From the NCBI RefSeq assembly GCF_901000735.1, contig NC_081544.1, positions 32,625,235 through 32,689,234 of the forward strand: a stretch of DNA of 64,000 nucleotides, read 5' to 3'. Positions 25,872-37,000 of this stretch are shown piece by piece (the first letter of the stretch is position 1; every line of letters begins with the position of its first letter). Origin of the DNA: Corylus avellana. Lineage: Eukaryota > Streptophyta > Magnoliopsida > Fagales > Betulaceae. The position numbers and the translations under genes are program-made. The notes beneath the pieces are model-generated. The model was given only the letters and a program-made list of their open reading frames with translations, did not search any database and was not told the origin of the DNA.

Positions 25872-26007
25872 GAATGTTAAGTGTTCTCCTAATTCTATAT
25901 AGGTGAATATTATTTTCTAAAAAATAAAAAAAAATGTGTATTTATTTCTCGCACCTGATTTTTAGAAAATAATATTCACCTAAGACTCGAATAACAGGTA
26001 GCATTTC
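25872..26007. mobile_element. MITE with long inverted repeat
   Basis: Inner arms are exact: TAGGTGAATATTATTTTCTA on the left, and its reverse complement plus several more bases on the right. Outer ends are diverged (GAATGTTAAGTGTTC versus GAAATGCTACCTGTT). No coding sequence. Confidence 0.75.
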
Positions 26008-26735
26008 ACTATTTATATAGCATAATTCCCTTATTTCGAGTGAAATTGAGAGGATCCTCTCCCGGCCCCACATTGAATAGAAAAATTATAAATGTGTTCA
26101 TGTCAATTAAGTCTTACATTAGTTCTTTATTGAGCGAGAATTATAAGAAACTGCTATGGTAACTTGCTGGTCATTTTAGAATGACGGCTCATTAAATTTT
26201 TTGACGCGAGTAGTTTTTGATCACCTAAATATGTATTTGAACTAATTAATTAAGTCACAATAACCTTTGATTGGCCGGTGTGAATGCGGTAGAAACTTAT
26301 ATAGATTCTTGGGATAATTTATTTACGACAATGGAATATATATCCAGGAAAAACTTTTGGCAGATAAACAAACGAAGAGAACAAAATGGGTTTTTGGATT
26401 ATCCTACCTATAAAACCAAATTATTTTTGTTTTTTTGGAGATAAAGACGAAGACACGAATCAGTCTCTGCAATTAAGAGACAACATGGCACGTCATTTAC
26501 TAATTTTGCTGCTGCTTATGCCTAGGATCCTTCGTCCAATTACAGTTGATATTTGACGCTTGTTTGGCAACGTGTTTGATTGCGACTGGACCCGTCAATA
26601 GGTTTTGGGTAAGGCAAAATGGAGTTGGTTCCACCGCGGCATTTCCTATGAATCCCTTAGAATGCTTTTTTTTTAAAAAAAAAAAATTTAGGAATGTTAC
26701 CGTTCTGTTTCTTTCGTGAATATTGTTTTTGGTTT

Positions 26736-26835
26736 NNNNNNNNNNNNNNNNNNNNNNNNNNNNNNNNNNNNNNNNNNNNNNNNNNNNNNNNNNNNNNNNN
26801 NNNNNNNNNNNNNNNNNNNNNNNNNNNNNNNNNNN
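26736..26835. other. Assembly gap (100 N)
   Basis: Exactly 100 unknown bases, the usual placeholder for a scaffold join of unknown length. Confidence 0.99.
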
Positions 26836-27042
26836 AAAATTAAATATGTGCCACGTGTCAACATCTGATTGGTCCACGTGTCAGTCCTAACGGTCAACTA
26901 ACGAATGAACTAACTTGATCCTTTATCAAAACTCCAGGGGAGTCCTGTAATAAAAATGAAACCCCAATGGGGTAAAAATAAAGGTATCAAACCCCAGTGG
27001 GGTATTTAGTATTTAACCCTTTTTTTAAACCATATCTAGTTG

Positions 27043-27181
27043 GGGAATGCTAGTTCTCATGTTCCTAAGTTAATATTATTTTCTAAAAATTAGGTAAGAA
27101 ATATGGACCAGTTTCTTTTTACTTTTTAAAAAAATAATATTCATGCACTTAGAATCAGGAGATTGAACACCTAGCATTTCT
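27043..27181. mobile_element. MITE, same family as the one at 25872
   Basis: The ends GGGAATGCTAGTTCTC and (other strand) AGAAATGCTAGGTGTTC are inverted. The interior again holds AATATTATTTTCTA facing its complement. It resembles the MITE on the other side of the gap in length and inner arm sequence. Confidence 0.65.
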
Positions 27182-27959
27182 CTTTTTCGATACAAGAGCT
27201 ATTTAAACTAGTTAAAGTAATTAACACCAACACATTATTATATAGTAACTTTTAATTATTAATTTATTATTAGTTTAAATTTTTTGAATAAGTGATAAAT
27301 ATCAAAGTAGAAGTCTAGATCATTAATTCTACAATTCACCTTTATCTCAATTAAAAATTGCATGCATTGAATCTCAAACACAAAGAAAGTTAACAAACAA
27401 CTCAAGCACAAAACACTAATTATAAAAATACAAAAATAGCTTTCAAGGTCATATTAGAACCTTTTTTCAATCCAAACAAAAACTCTCTAAAACACATTAA
27501 CAAAAACCATCATTTTCTGGCACTCTCTTCTACTCTCATAATACCCCTGAAGTATGCATAAGCATTTACTTATATATATAACATATATATGTGATTTTGT
27601 TAATATTGTAAATTTTTAACACACATACAGAATAGAGAGTGCATGCGAGACATACATATGCCTGCATGCTTTAAGCTTACATAGAACCATATTGCTTCTT
27701 CTGCTTTTAATCAATGGAAAAGCACCCAGAAAACGCTATTAGCCATGCGGAAATTTATGTTCTTTTCTTGCTGATGATCTCCATCTTTGTCAGACCCCCA
27801 TAAGTACTTTGATTTGCTTTCCCTTCTTCTCCAAACAATATATATATGATGTATAGCAACTACAACAACTACAGGCGTTCTGTTATATATGATGCTCATC
27901 CTCGCCTAAAGAAACGAGGCTAAGTTTTTTATTATCTATAAAAAGAAATTTGGAAAACG

Positions 27960-29841
27960 CTAACAACGTTTGCCGGGTTTGCAGTTGACGGTGCCGGCGA
28001 AGCGCGTGAGTCTTTTGACGAATGTCCCTGGTCTCGCTTTTATCATTTCCAACCTCGAGTATGGCTTCTTTGCAAGTTGCTTCCCAGATTGAACGAAGAA
28101 TGCTCCGTTCAACATCAGATCTCCCTCCGATCTCCATGTCCACTGACTCCACACACCCTCCTCCGCGTAGTCCCTCTTGGTCACCTTCACCAACATCACA
28201 AACCAAAATTATTTATTTTTATATTAATTACCTTCATGCCATTTTGACAAAAAGAAATTATATATATATATATATTATATACCTCTTTAGCAAAGCCGTT
28301 TGGAGGAGCAATGAATCGGTTACCCTGACTGATAATGGTCGGATGGCTGCTACCACCAATGGCATACATTAGCCAGTGAGTGTAGTCATTGTTAACCACA
28401 TGAACAAATCCCCATCGGCACCTCGGCATCCTTTGCACCAATCCCCTCCCGAAGTGGTTGAAGGCAACTGTAATTTGCATTATCGAGTCGCCGGAGTAGC
28501 TGTCGCTTGCACCAAATAACATCACCTAAATCACCCATCTCACATTCGTTAGTGTACTAATCATAAATGGGTTTTTTTTTTCATTCCTCAACCCGGGTGG
28601 TTGGCTTTGACTCCCGAAAGCTTGAGCTTTGGGGCTTTGGGGCTTTGGGGCTTTGGGGCCACGCACACCCATCAGCGAAAGCTTGAGCTTTATTCGACCC
28701 ATATAAAAGGAAGCGCTTTGTGAAATCTAGTATGGTGAAAAAATGTGCGTACGTAGAGGAATTAAATATTATAGGTTACCTCATTGTGGTGGGTGAAATG
28801 GCAGTTGGATATGGTAATGGCAGTTGATCCCATGATGGCATCAATTAGGCCATCTTGGCAGTTGGACATGGAAACATGGTCAATCCAGATGTTGGATGAG
28901 CCAAAGATGGAGATACCATCACCATCACTCTGGGTCCTCAAACCAACGTGGCCTTGAGAATCCCTGATAAGCCCGCCATTTCCGGAGACAATGTCATGGA
29001 TATGAATGTTATGAATGATGACATTCTTGATGAATTGGAGGGTGAGGCCAGCACCAAAGGATATGCGCACATTGGCTCCCCTACCATCAATGGTTTTGTC
29101 GCTCGTCATGATCAGCTCCTGATTCAGCCTAATTATCATGCTGTGTGCAAATATAATCCAGAGGGGCCCTTCCTGGGTAACCGCGTGCCGGAGGGTTCCC
29201 GGTTTTGGATTCACCATGTCGTTGTCGGAGGAATCGGTCACAACGTAGAATGGACCATTTTTTCCACCGGTGACTCTGTGCCCGAACCCAAGGACACACT
29301 TGACCAGCCTCTTGCGGTTTTGGGCCCAATTCGGGCGACACCTCCAGCATCGGTCAATTGGGTTGGTCGCCAAGCATGGTCCCTTGTACTTTCTCAAGTT
29401 TCTTCTTGTGCTGTTCGTCCCCGTCAGAACCCTACACGCCAATTTTTGTTAATTATATATATGGTTAAAAATTTCTCAATAAAAGGTTATGCATTTCATA
29501 TCATAATTTGATTTGGAACTGAAATGTCTTTCACATGTCCTTCAAAAATTAACATATCTTTTAAAATTATTATTGAATTAAAAGTCAATTGTAATTTAAT
29601 AGACAGAGACGTACTTGTTGACATGAGAGTTGAAGTCATTGGTGATTTCCTCGGGATGTGAATGAAAGGCCTCGAGGTTGGCTTTTTGGGCGTTCTCTTC
29701 TCGGAGCTTCCAGTATTCATCGGATTGATTACCGATGTTGGCGTGAAGGGTCGGGATTATTAGAGAGAATGAGACAAAAAACAAGAGCCCAAACAAATTC
29801 TTTTGAACTCCTGCCATTGCTTCTGCATTCATATATGTCAA
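27960..29841 (-). CDS. Pectate lyase (polysaccharide lyase family 1)
   Basis: Four exons, complement of 27960-28184, 28283-28525, 28780-29431 and 29615-29841, giving up to 448 residues. The enzyme cleaves de-esterified homogalacturonan in the cell wall by calcium-dependent beta-elimination. The N-terminus has a secretion signal ([20 protein letters not shown]), followed by a Pec_lyase_N-like region and the PL1 core. Core motifs are [34 protein letters not shown] (258-264), [33 protein letters not shown] (R325/R328 region, catalytic arginine) and [16 protein letters not shown]. The end is NCKPGKRC, normal for plant enzymes. In-frame ATGs at 29841, 29832 and 29817 are all possible; the last gives the neatest signal peptide. 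Intron 2 holds a small (GGGGCTTT)n repeat. Confidence 0.94.
28626..28660. repeat. (GGGGCTTT)n minisatellite in the pectate lyase intron
   Basis: About four tandem copies of an 8-bp unit, flanked by two copies of CGAAAGCTTGAGCTT roughly 60 bp apart. It lies between exons 2 and 3. Confidence 0.85.
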
Positions 29842-30849
29842 GTCAACGTGTACGACTTTTCGTGTTGTAATTTTCTTTTCTTTTTTGGTTACTGCCGGTG
29901 AAGGTCGAGGTGTTCCGGCAAACTCTAGCAGATGGAACCCACAACTGAAAGGGTTCTCTTGGCTTGCTTGCGAAGAATCCAGTATTTAATACATGAAAAC
30001 GTATAAATACAACGGCCATAGAGAATGACACGGAAAAGAAATGAATTAGTGAAGTTGGAGAAGCATAAGCCGGGAAGAATGGGGAACCTCATGCAGTTAA
30101 CGCTTAAACAGCTTTTGTATCTATGTTTAGCAACTTAAGTAAGCTGGCCGCTTCTCATTTCTCATAACTAACAACGAAATGGTTGAGACTTACCAATGTC
30201 CCGCAATGTTTGCAACGGTGTGGTTTTTGTTGAGTTAGAAATTAAGCAACCACGCCTACCAACAACAAAAAAATAAATGAAAAATGGTGTAAAAAATTAA
30301 AATAGTGCATGTGAATTCATTTACACCGTTAATTCATTACCCTTTAAATCTTAACCATCCATTTTAGGGCTCGGGTATCCCAGATATTCGTTACTTACAT
30401 GAAAAAAGGAAACTATGTTTACTCCTCTTCTAACTTCCATTTCTTTCTCTTTTTTTTTTGCAACGTGTTTTTGAATGTTCTAATGTTTGCAATTATTGCG
30501 CCCCCCGCGTTACAGTGTCCCCTTCTGTTTGTGTGCAACCCTGAAAATGGTAAGAAACATTTTTTTGGCATTTGGTTAGTATGAAAAATTGCCAAATATT
30601 TTTATAGTCATATATATAAAATAACCGAATCACTCTTAGAGATAATCTAGAATTGCAACTTGTGCCGTGAACTCATTTTTTTTAAAAGGCTAAATTGGTT
30701 TTTTAATGTATAATTTTTGAACCGTTTTTTTAAGGGTGAACCGGTCATTAAATTAGATTTAATTAAGAGCATTTAATTATATTTCAATCATTTTCTTTAT
30801 ATGTGATTTCATTAACTTCAAAATTTTAATGTATGATATTATTTTCTCA
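29842..30849. other. Upstream region of the pectate lyase gene, no other gene
   Basis: This contains the probable promoter of the pectate lyase gene. Read on the minus strand, TATTTATA lies about 160 bp before the first ATG and is a possible TATA element. The rest is AT-rich with no recognised feature. Confidence 0.5.
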
Positions 30850-30881
30850 TAATTTATTACTTTCCAAAACTATATAAAGAC

Positions 30882-31473
30882 GAGAGCCCCTACTATCAGG
30901 TCTATCCTAATAACACCACTTTTGCAACTTCCAATTACTATGTGACATATAATCAAATTTAAGAAAAATGCAAAAAATAAAAGTGAGAATAATCACACCA
31001 AATCAGAGAAAAAAAAAACTCGTCGACAAGACCCTGGCCAGACCCACGCCATGGGTTCGGCCGGACCCACGCGAGTCCAGCAAGACCCACGCCGTGGGTT
31101 CGGCCGGACCCACGTGAGTCCAGCAAGACCCACGCAGGTCTGGCGAGACCCACAGACCCACGCCGTGGGTCTCGCTGGACCCACGGGTATGGCCGGCGGT
31201 GAACGCCTCAAACCCCGCCGGCTGTGACCCGCCTCAAAACTCATTTTTAATGCTCTAAAACCCGTTTCTAATGATTCAAAACTCGTTTTTGGATTAAAAA
31301 CTAAGACATAGAAGAGGAAGGTTAACTCTTTAGAGATTTTATCACCTTAAAATCTAGTGTATTTTGGTCCAACTTATTTTTGTGCACTTTTTATGTTTTT
31401 GCTTATGTGTCGGTTATTAATTGGGAGCTGTAAAATGGGTGTTAATAGGATGGTCCTGATAAAAGGTTTTCTC
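30882..31473. mobile_element. Mutator-like element (MULE) nested in the Helitron
   Basis: A 592-bp element with about 75-bp inverted termini. The left end is GAGAGCCCCTACTATCAGG and the right end reads on the other strand GAGAAAACCTTTTATCAGG. The match continues through CCATCCTATTAACACC-type and TCCCAATTA-type sequence. Perfect 9-bp target duplications TATAAAGAC flank it (30873-30881 and 31474-31482), as expected for Mutator transposition. There is no transposase. The core is a GC-rich minisatellite unlike its surroundings. Confidence 0.9.
31036..31190. repeat. GC-rich 43-bp minisatellite inside the MULE
   Basis: AGACCCACGCC starts at 31040 and 31083, and AGACCCACGC at 31126, giving a 43-bp period. 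Units carry CCCACGCCGTGGG, itself a short inverted repeat, and GGCCGGACCCACG. The tract then decays. Open frames on either strand here are only reflections of the repeat. Confidence 0.9.
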
Positions 31474-34027
31474 TATAAAGACAACATTTAGAATTTAAAA
31501 ACATACTACATTAATTAATTACTCATAATTGGCCATATAAGTCATAAAATAAAATTAAAAAAATCCACCATATAGCCCATTTTTTTAAAAGGTTATTTTT
31601 TTTTTCTTTATACTTTTCATTTTAAACCATGTATTACATATGTATACCTATAGGAACAAATTTTTATTTTTTTTTAAAAAAAGTGTTTATTTTCCTTTGT
31701 ATTTTTTTTTTCTTTCAAATGTTCAAAATTATATGCGTTTGATTTGTATTGAAATATTATAGATGTCACACTAAAAATGTTAAATATTCATGCTAATTTT
31801 CTATATTATAATCCATGTATTCTTCTTGCTTTTTTTTTTTTCCTTAAAAAAAAAAATCGTAGTATATATATATATATATATCGTAGTATATAGTACTATA
31901 TATAAAAAAACTATATATAGGATTTTTTTAACAATATATAGGATTTGGTGCTAGGAAATTGGAAACGGATTTCCAAAGTGCTAATATGTTTTTTCAATAG
32001 ATATCGCACTAAAAATATTAAATATTCCTACTAATTTTCTATATTATAATTCATATATTCTTATATATATATATATACTTTTCATTTAAAATTATATATA
32101 TTTATACGAACAAATATTTAAACATATTTTAATGTATATCAATTAAACTAAAATAAGGGCTCTTATGTTTTACAGGAATTTTTGTTTTGTTTATGTGATT
32201 TAGTCAATTTTCGACCATTTTTGAACTTTTATGCTTTTGAAAGCAAAACAAGGCAAACATTTATTTGATTAATTAGTACAAATTGAACATAAATACTTTC
32301 GAAACACCAAAGAAATATTAAGCATTGCACCTTATGTAAGGATTGATTTGATTGCGTTAATGGTTTAGTGAAAGATTTTGTTTTATTTTGTATTCATAAA
32401 AAAATATTTTGTTTAGTTTACTTTGTATTTTTTTAGAATGTTTAGAATTGTATGAATTTTAATTTTCATTGAAATATAATAGGTATCAGACTAATAATAT
32501 TAAAAACTAATGCTTTGATAATCAAAATCCACATGTTTTTTTTCTTGCTATTATTTTCATTTTAAACTACTCACATGAGAACAAATATTTTAACATTTTT
32601 TTTAATTTATATGGAATAAATTAAAATCTAGAGTCATATTTTTAATTCATTTGAATGGTTTTATGGAATTTATTTTTTCATTTGTATGATTTACTTGAAT
32701 ATTTTTTAGAATTTTTTGCTTTTGAAAGCAAAATAAGACACAAATGTATTTGATTGTTGTCTAGAAAATGAATAAAAAATCTTTCAAAACACAAAAGAGA
32801 TAATTAAGCATTAAACATGACGTGAAATGATTTATTTGATTGAATTAAATATTGAGTGAAATATTCTGTTTTATTTTGTATTTATTAAAAAAAAAAAGAT
32901 TTGTTATTTTGCTATGTATTATTTTTTAAATATTCATAATTATATGAATTTTATTTGTATTGAAATAAAATAGGTATCACAAAAATATCATCACAAATTT
33001 CTTCTAATTTTCTATTAATGTTTTAATAACTAGAATTCAAATTTCCTTCTTGCTATTTTGTTTTTCTTTATACTTCTTTTTGTTATAAATTACACATACG
33101 GGAACAAATATTTTAATATGTTTTAATTTTTATTGATTAAAATAAAATTTAAGTGTGATAGTAATATATATTTTTTGTGATTTATACATCCATGCAATGT
33201 TTTGTGTAACTTTGTGTCACTATGTTTAGTACTATACACTGGTGTGTAAATTTAAATGTTTTTTTTTTTATTTAAATATGTGAGATATATTTTTATATAT
33301 CTTTTTTAACCTATGATGAAAGTACAATATTTACATATATTTTTGTCTTTTTTTCTTTTCTTTTTTTTTTTAAATTAGATGTGAGATATATTTTTATATG
33401 TCTTTTTTTATAAATAAAGATTTTAAAAATAAATTATAACGAAGAATCCCACACATAACGCGGGTTATGAGCTAGTTTTCATATAATTTGAGTTGCGAGG
33501 AAGAGAGAGATGACAAATAGGGGCTGCGGATGAAGCAAAAAATGGTTTAAGGAGACAATTAGCACTTTTTTTAAAAAAAGAAAATGTTTCACACAAACAA
33601 ACAATGCATAAAATATAATCACTCTTATGAATGATTCTTAACAAAATCAAACAGGTGTAAGGAATGATGGTTTTCCTTGACACGTTATTTAAAAAATGCT
33701 TCCACGAGATGTTACAAAATAAGTATATTATTAATGGCAAATCTCAATCCTATGCCCAAATCCCAATACATGCTACTCCGGCTTCCACTCGAGCTAACTT
33801 GCCGCGATAGGACTCTCCGGGACCTATATATCACCATCCCTTGGTCAAGTTGCTAGCAACCCTCTATGTGAGGAAAAGCATGGTAAGAGCAACTTCAATC
33901 ACGAACAAGTATGGCGCTCTTTATTTTTCTTCGTAGAAAAATGACGAAAACTTGCAGTGGAAACCTTCTCTATCGTCTATATATACATACATATTCTATA
34001 TATATGATTGAAATCATTTTGATTATA

Positions 34028-37000
34028 TCAAGATGCCTCCCAGACCTTGTAATCTTTTCCCTCAGTAGCGAAAGACCAACTCTGGGCCCCACTTGGTTCA
34101 TAATGACCTGGTCCTATCTTCACTGCAATTTTGTCACCAATGATGGCCGCATACACGTCCCTTTCTGCCTTAGTAATTTTGATCTACATGATGCAGTATC
34201 ACAAATGAAGTCAATATTTTGAAACCTTTTCAATTTTCATCGACAGACATTTACAGCAACAATGACAAATAACCAGACCGATTATGCGGCGTATTATTAT
34301 TCAATGTCTTGGGACACTAAAAAATTACAAGTTCAATCTGTAAGTTTTTGACTACTTTTATTCTTCAGTTCTTTTATATTTAACGAGAAAATTAGAGCAT
34401 TTTATTTTCTTTAAGAGAGTTTTCCATGCACATTATGATGCCCAACAATTGAAGCCAACGATTGACACTTACCGTACTACGGCACTGGATTTTGTTCCGG
34501 TTCCTGATAGAGATTAAGGCTCCAATTTCAGATCCGTGGTGAGAGAAAATATGGTCGAAGAACACTGCAGGTGTTCCTGGATGAGTCAGGATGTAAGCAT
34601 ATCCTTGCATTTCCTTTCCACCTGGGAATCTCCAATGGCCCTGCAGAAGGGAAGAATATGAAAGGGCAAAATAACATTCCCAATTCCAAGTAGAGACAAT
34701 AGCATCATAAAAGCTTTCATTCAAACAGAGTCTTGTACTTCTTTCCTAGTACAAGTGGGAGAAAATTTTAAAAGCTGGTCCAAGATTTGTGGTAATGCTT
34801 CTACAGATTTACAGAGAGCAATTTGTTTATGTTCCAAGGACATTATTTAACAGCATTTACAGATTTCCATGAGATCTTACCTGCAAATGAGGAGTACACC
34901 TTTTATTTTAGGGACCAAGTCATTGTAGAAAAAATGTATCTTCATTATCAGTTAAGTCTTATTGCACTAGGCTTGTATCAATTTTCTACTTGGCTGCTAG
35001 TTTGATAGTAAGCTACTAAGCTGTATTGTTTTGCATTCTGCAATGAAAATATTTATCGGCAGAAACAACATGCAGATACAATGGACAGTTCAAAATGGAG
35101 GTTCAAACCTGAGTAGAACCAGTGTCATGATTCTCTATAAAGGTAACAGCACGTGATGGCCACCATCCAACAACCCCAGGAGGCTTTCCCTTTCGATCAG
35201 ATAATCGCCAATATTCACATCTTTCCAGTGCCTACATAAAATAAATGTACAATGTAAGTAAATAACGTCCATCTTATAACTGAACCTTTAAGAAAAGCCA
35301 TTACCCAGTAAAAGTACCACCAGAGTGGAGTCCGGGTTATTGAGATATAATTGCACCTTATATACACATAAATAAGTAATACTTTGCAGATGCAGCATAA
35401 CATATGAAGATACAAGTTGATAAAATCAGCATAATCATAAAATAAATAAATAAATAGATTCCAGATCCTGTAATCTACTTGTAATATTTTTCACTTAAAA
35501 CAGTAATCGAGACATTTATAATGATATCAAAAACAAAATTAACTTTCAATTTTTTAAGGCCATATAAAACACAATTCTAATATTCTAAACACCCCATCAA
35601 AGCATTGTCTAGATGAACACTTACTGAATGAAGAATCCCTTTGGTCGTGACATCAAAAGCACCAGAATTTCCATTAGTTGCATTGATCCAGTCTATAATT
35701 CTCTGCCTATGCGCATCTTGATTGTGATCCATTTCACCATACGTATAACTGAGGGAATCCCAATACTCTCCAACAGCAAAGGAAGGTTCACTTGCTTCCA
35801 GGTACTCCTTGATATAACCACCCCAAAATCCTCTGACAAAATCCATCCTCCACCCATCATACCCAATTTCTTTCCTGGAGATCATATTTTGAAAGCAAAA
35901 CTACATAACCAAACCTTGAACATAGTGTTATTTACAGAAGCAGAGAGAAAATGCATATCACGAGAACAAAAACGAAAACCTCTAATTATATTCTAAAAGA
36001 ACCAAGGAGCACTGACTTCAGAACATCATGATATACATACGATAAAATTATGAGACACCTTCAAGTCATAGATTTTTGCAGCTATGTTCACTGGAGCTTT
36101 CCAAGGTTAAGAAAAATTATGTGTCATCAATCCAATTAACTTGAAACACAAAAATTGATTAACTTCAGACATATATGGAACATAGCAACACTCCAATAGA
36201 CTACCTCAGAACTCCAGAAACAACCATGAGTCTCCTCAGGTATTCATTTTTATTTTTTATTTTTTCTGAAGAAAACATGGTGGTCGCACTATTGTCACAA
36301 AATTAGGACATTAGCTCAAACAAAACTAAAAGAAACGCTTTGAGACGCCCCTGAGGGTGCTATGATCAAGAATCAACTCCAGCTTTCATTTTGGGATAAC
36401 CCCAGCTTTGAGAGAGAGATTTAGCTTGTTGATCTACTTAAGGATTATTTGGGTAAGTCTTCCTCTTAAAGGCAGTTTTTTTACTTTATTGATAAGAAAA
36501 GGATATGTTTCCCTCGAAAACGTTCCTCAGAAGTTCAAGAGATCAGTCCAGACTGCTCACCTTAGCCAACATAACCATTCTCTAATACCCTTCCTCACAA
36601 AATCTTGTGAATGATCAATATTTGGAGCAGCGTGGAAATTATCTCCGCTACTCTTGTTGCCCCTGCCCTGTGATATAAACAAGGTACTTTATATATCTGA
36701 GAATGAACACTTAGTTCCGCCCAAGAAAGAAAAGCTGTACATATAGCATAGGCACATAGTCTCATGGAATAAATCAATCATGCATGTCTAAAAGCAGGAA
36801 TTTTCTTACATATATATATAAATGGAATTCATTAAAAAGTGCAAAGGCACAACCCAATTACACAGAAAATATACAAGAGAAACACATAACTAGAAAAAGA
36901 ACAAATATCAAGAAAATCATAAAAACCAGAAAAATGAAAGCAATCAATGATAGCCATCCAATAGTAGAGGGTGTTGAGGAAACGCGCCTTTAATTCCATC

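Larger units (their letters stand above)
25364..27959. other. Intergenic region with two MITEs and a gap
   Basis: AP2-gene upstream DNA, two related MITEs (25872-26007, 27043-27181) and a 100-N gap (26736-26835). A stretch after the gap (26836-27020) has ACGTGTCA and AACGGTCAACTAACG motifs and repeated CCCCARTGGGGT units, which look like a dispersed plant repeat of unknown class. No gene is seen. Confidence 0.6.
30850..33475 (+). mobile_element. Decayed non-autonomous Helitron
   Basis: The 3' end has the Helitron signature: a short hairpin (CCCAC...GCGGG at 33448-33464, one stem mismatch), 7 bases, then CTAG (33472-33475) followed by T. The proposed 5' part has the TATATAAAGACAACATTT-type start seen in plant Helitrons, now split by the MULE at 30882-31473. 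The interior is very AT-rich, has no RepHel coding sequence, and is built from diverged modules of about 450-520 bp. These recur as GAACAAATATTTWAAC at about 32105, 32579 and 33101, and as TGCTTTTGAAAGCAAAA at about 32230 and 32718. The 5' boundary is not fixed; I did not find a clean A|TC start. Confidence 0.6.

Noticed and set aside
28948..29511. 187-residue plus-strand open frame
   Set aside because: It is the antisense shadow of pectate lyase exon 2. It has no family signature or splice context.
31036..31190. Regular direct repeats that superficially suggest an array such as CRISPR
   Set aside because: Repeats are contiguous 43-bp units with no unique spacers, inside a plant MULE.
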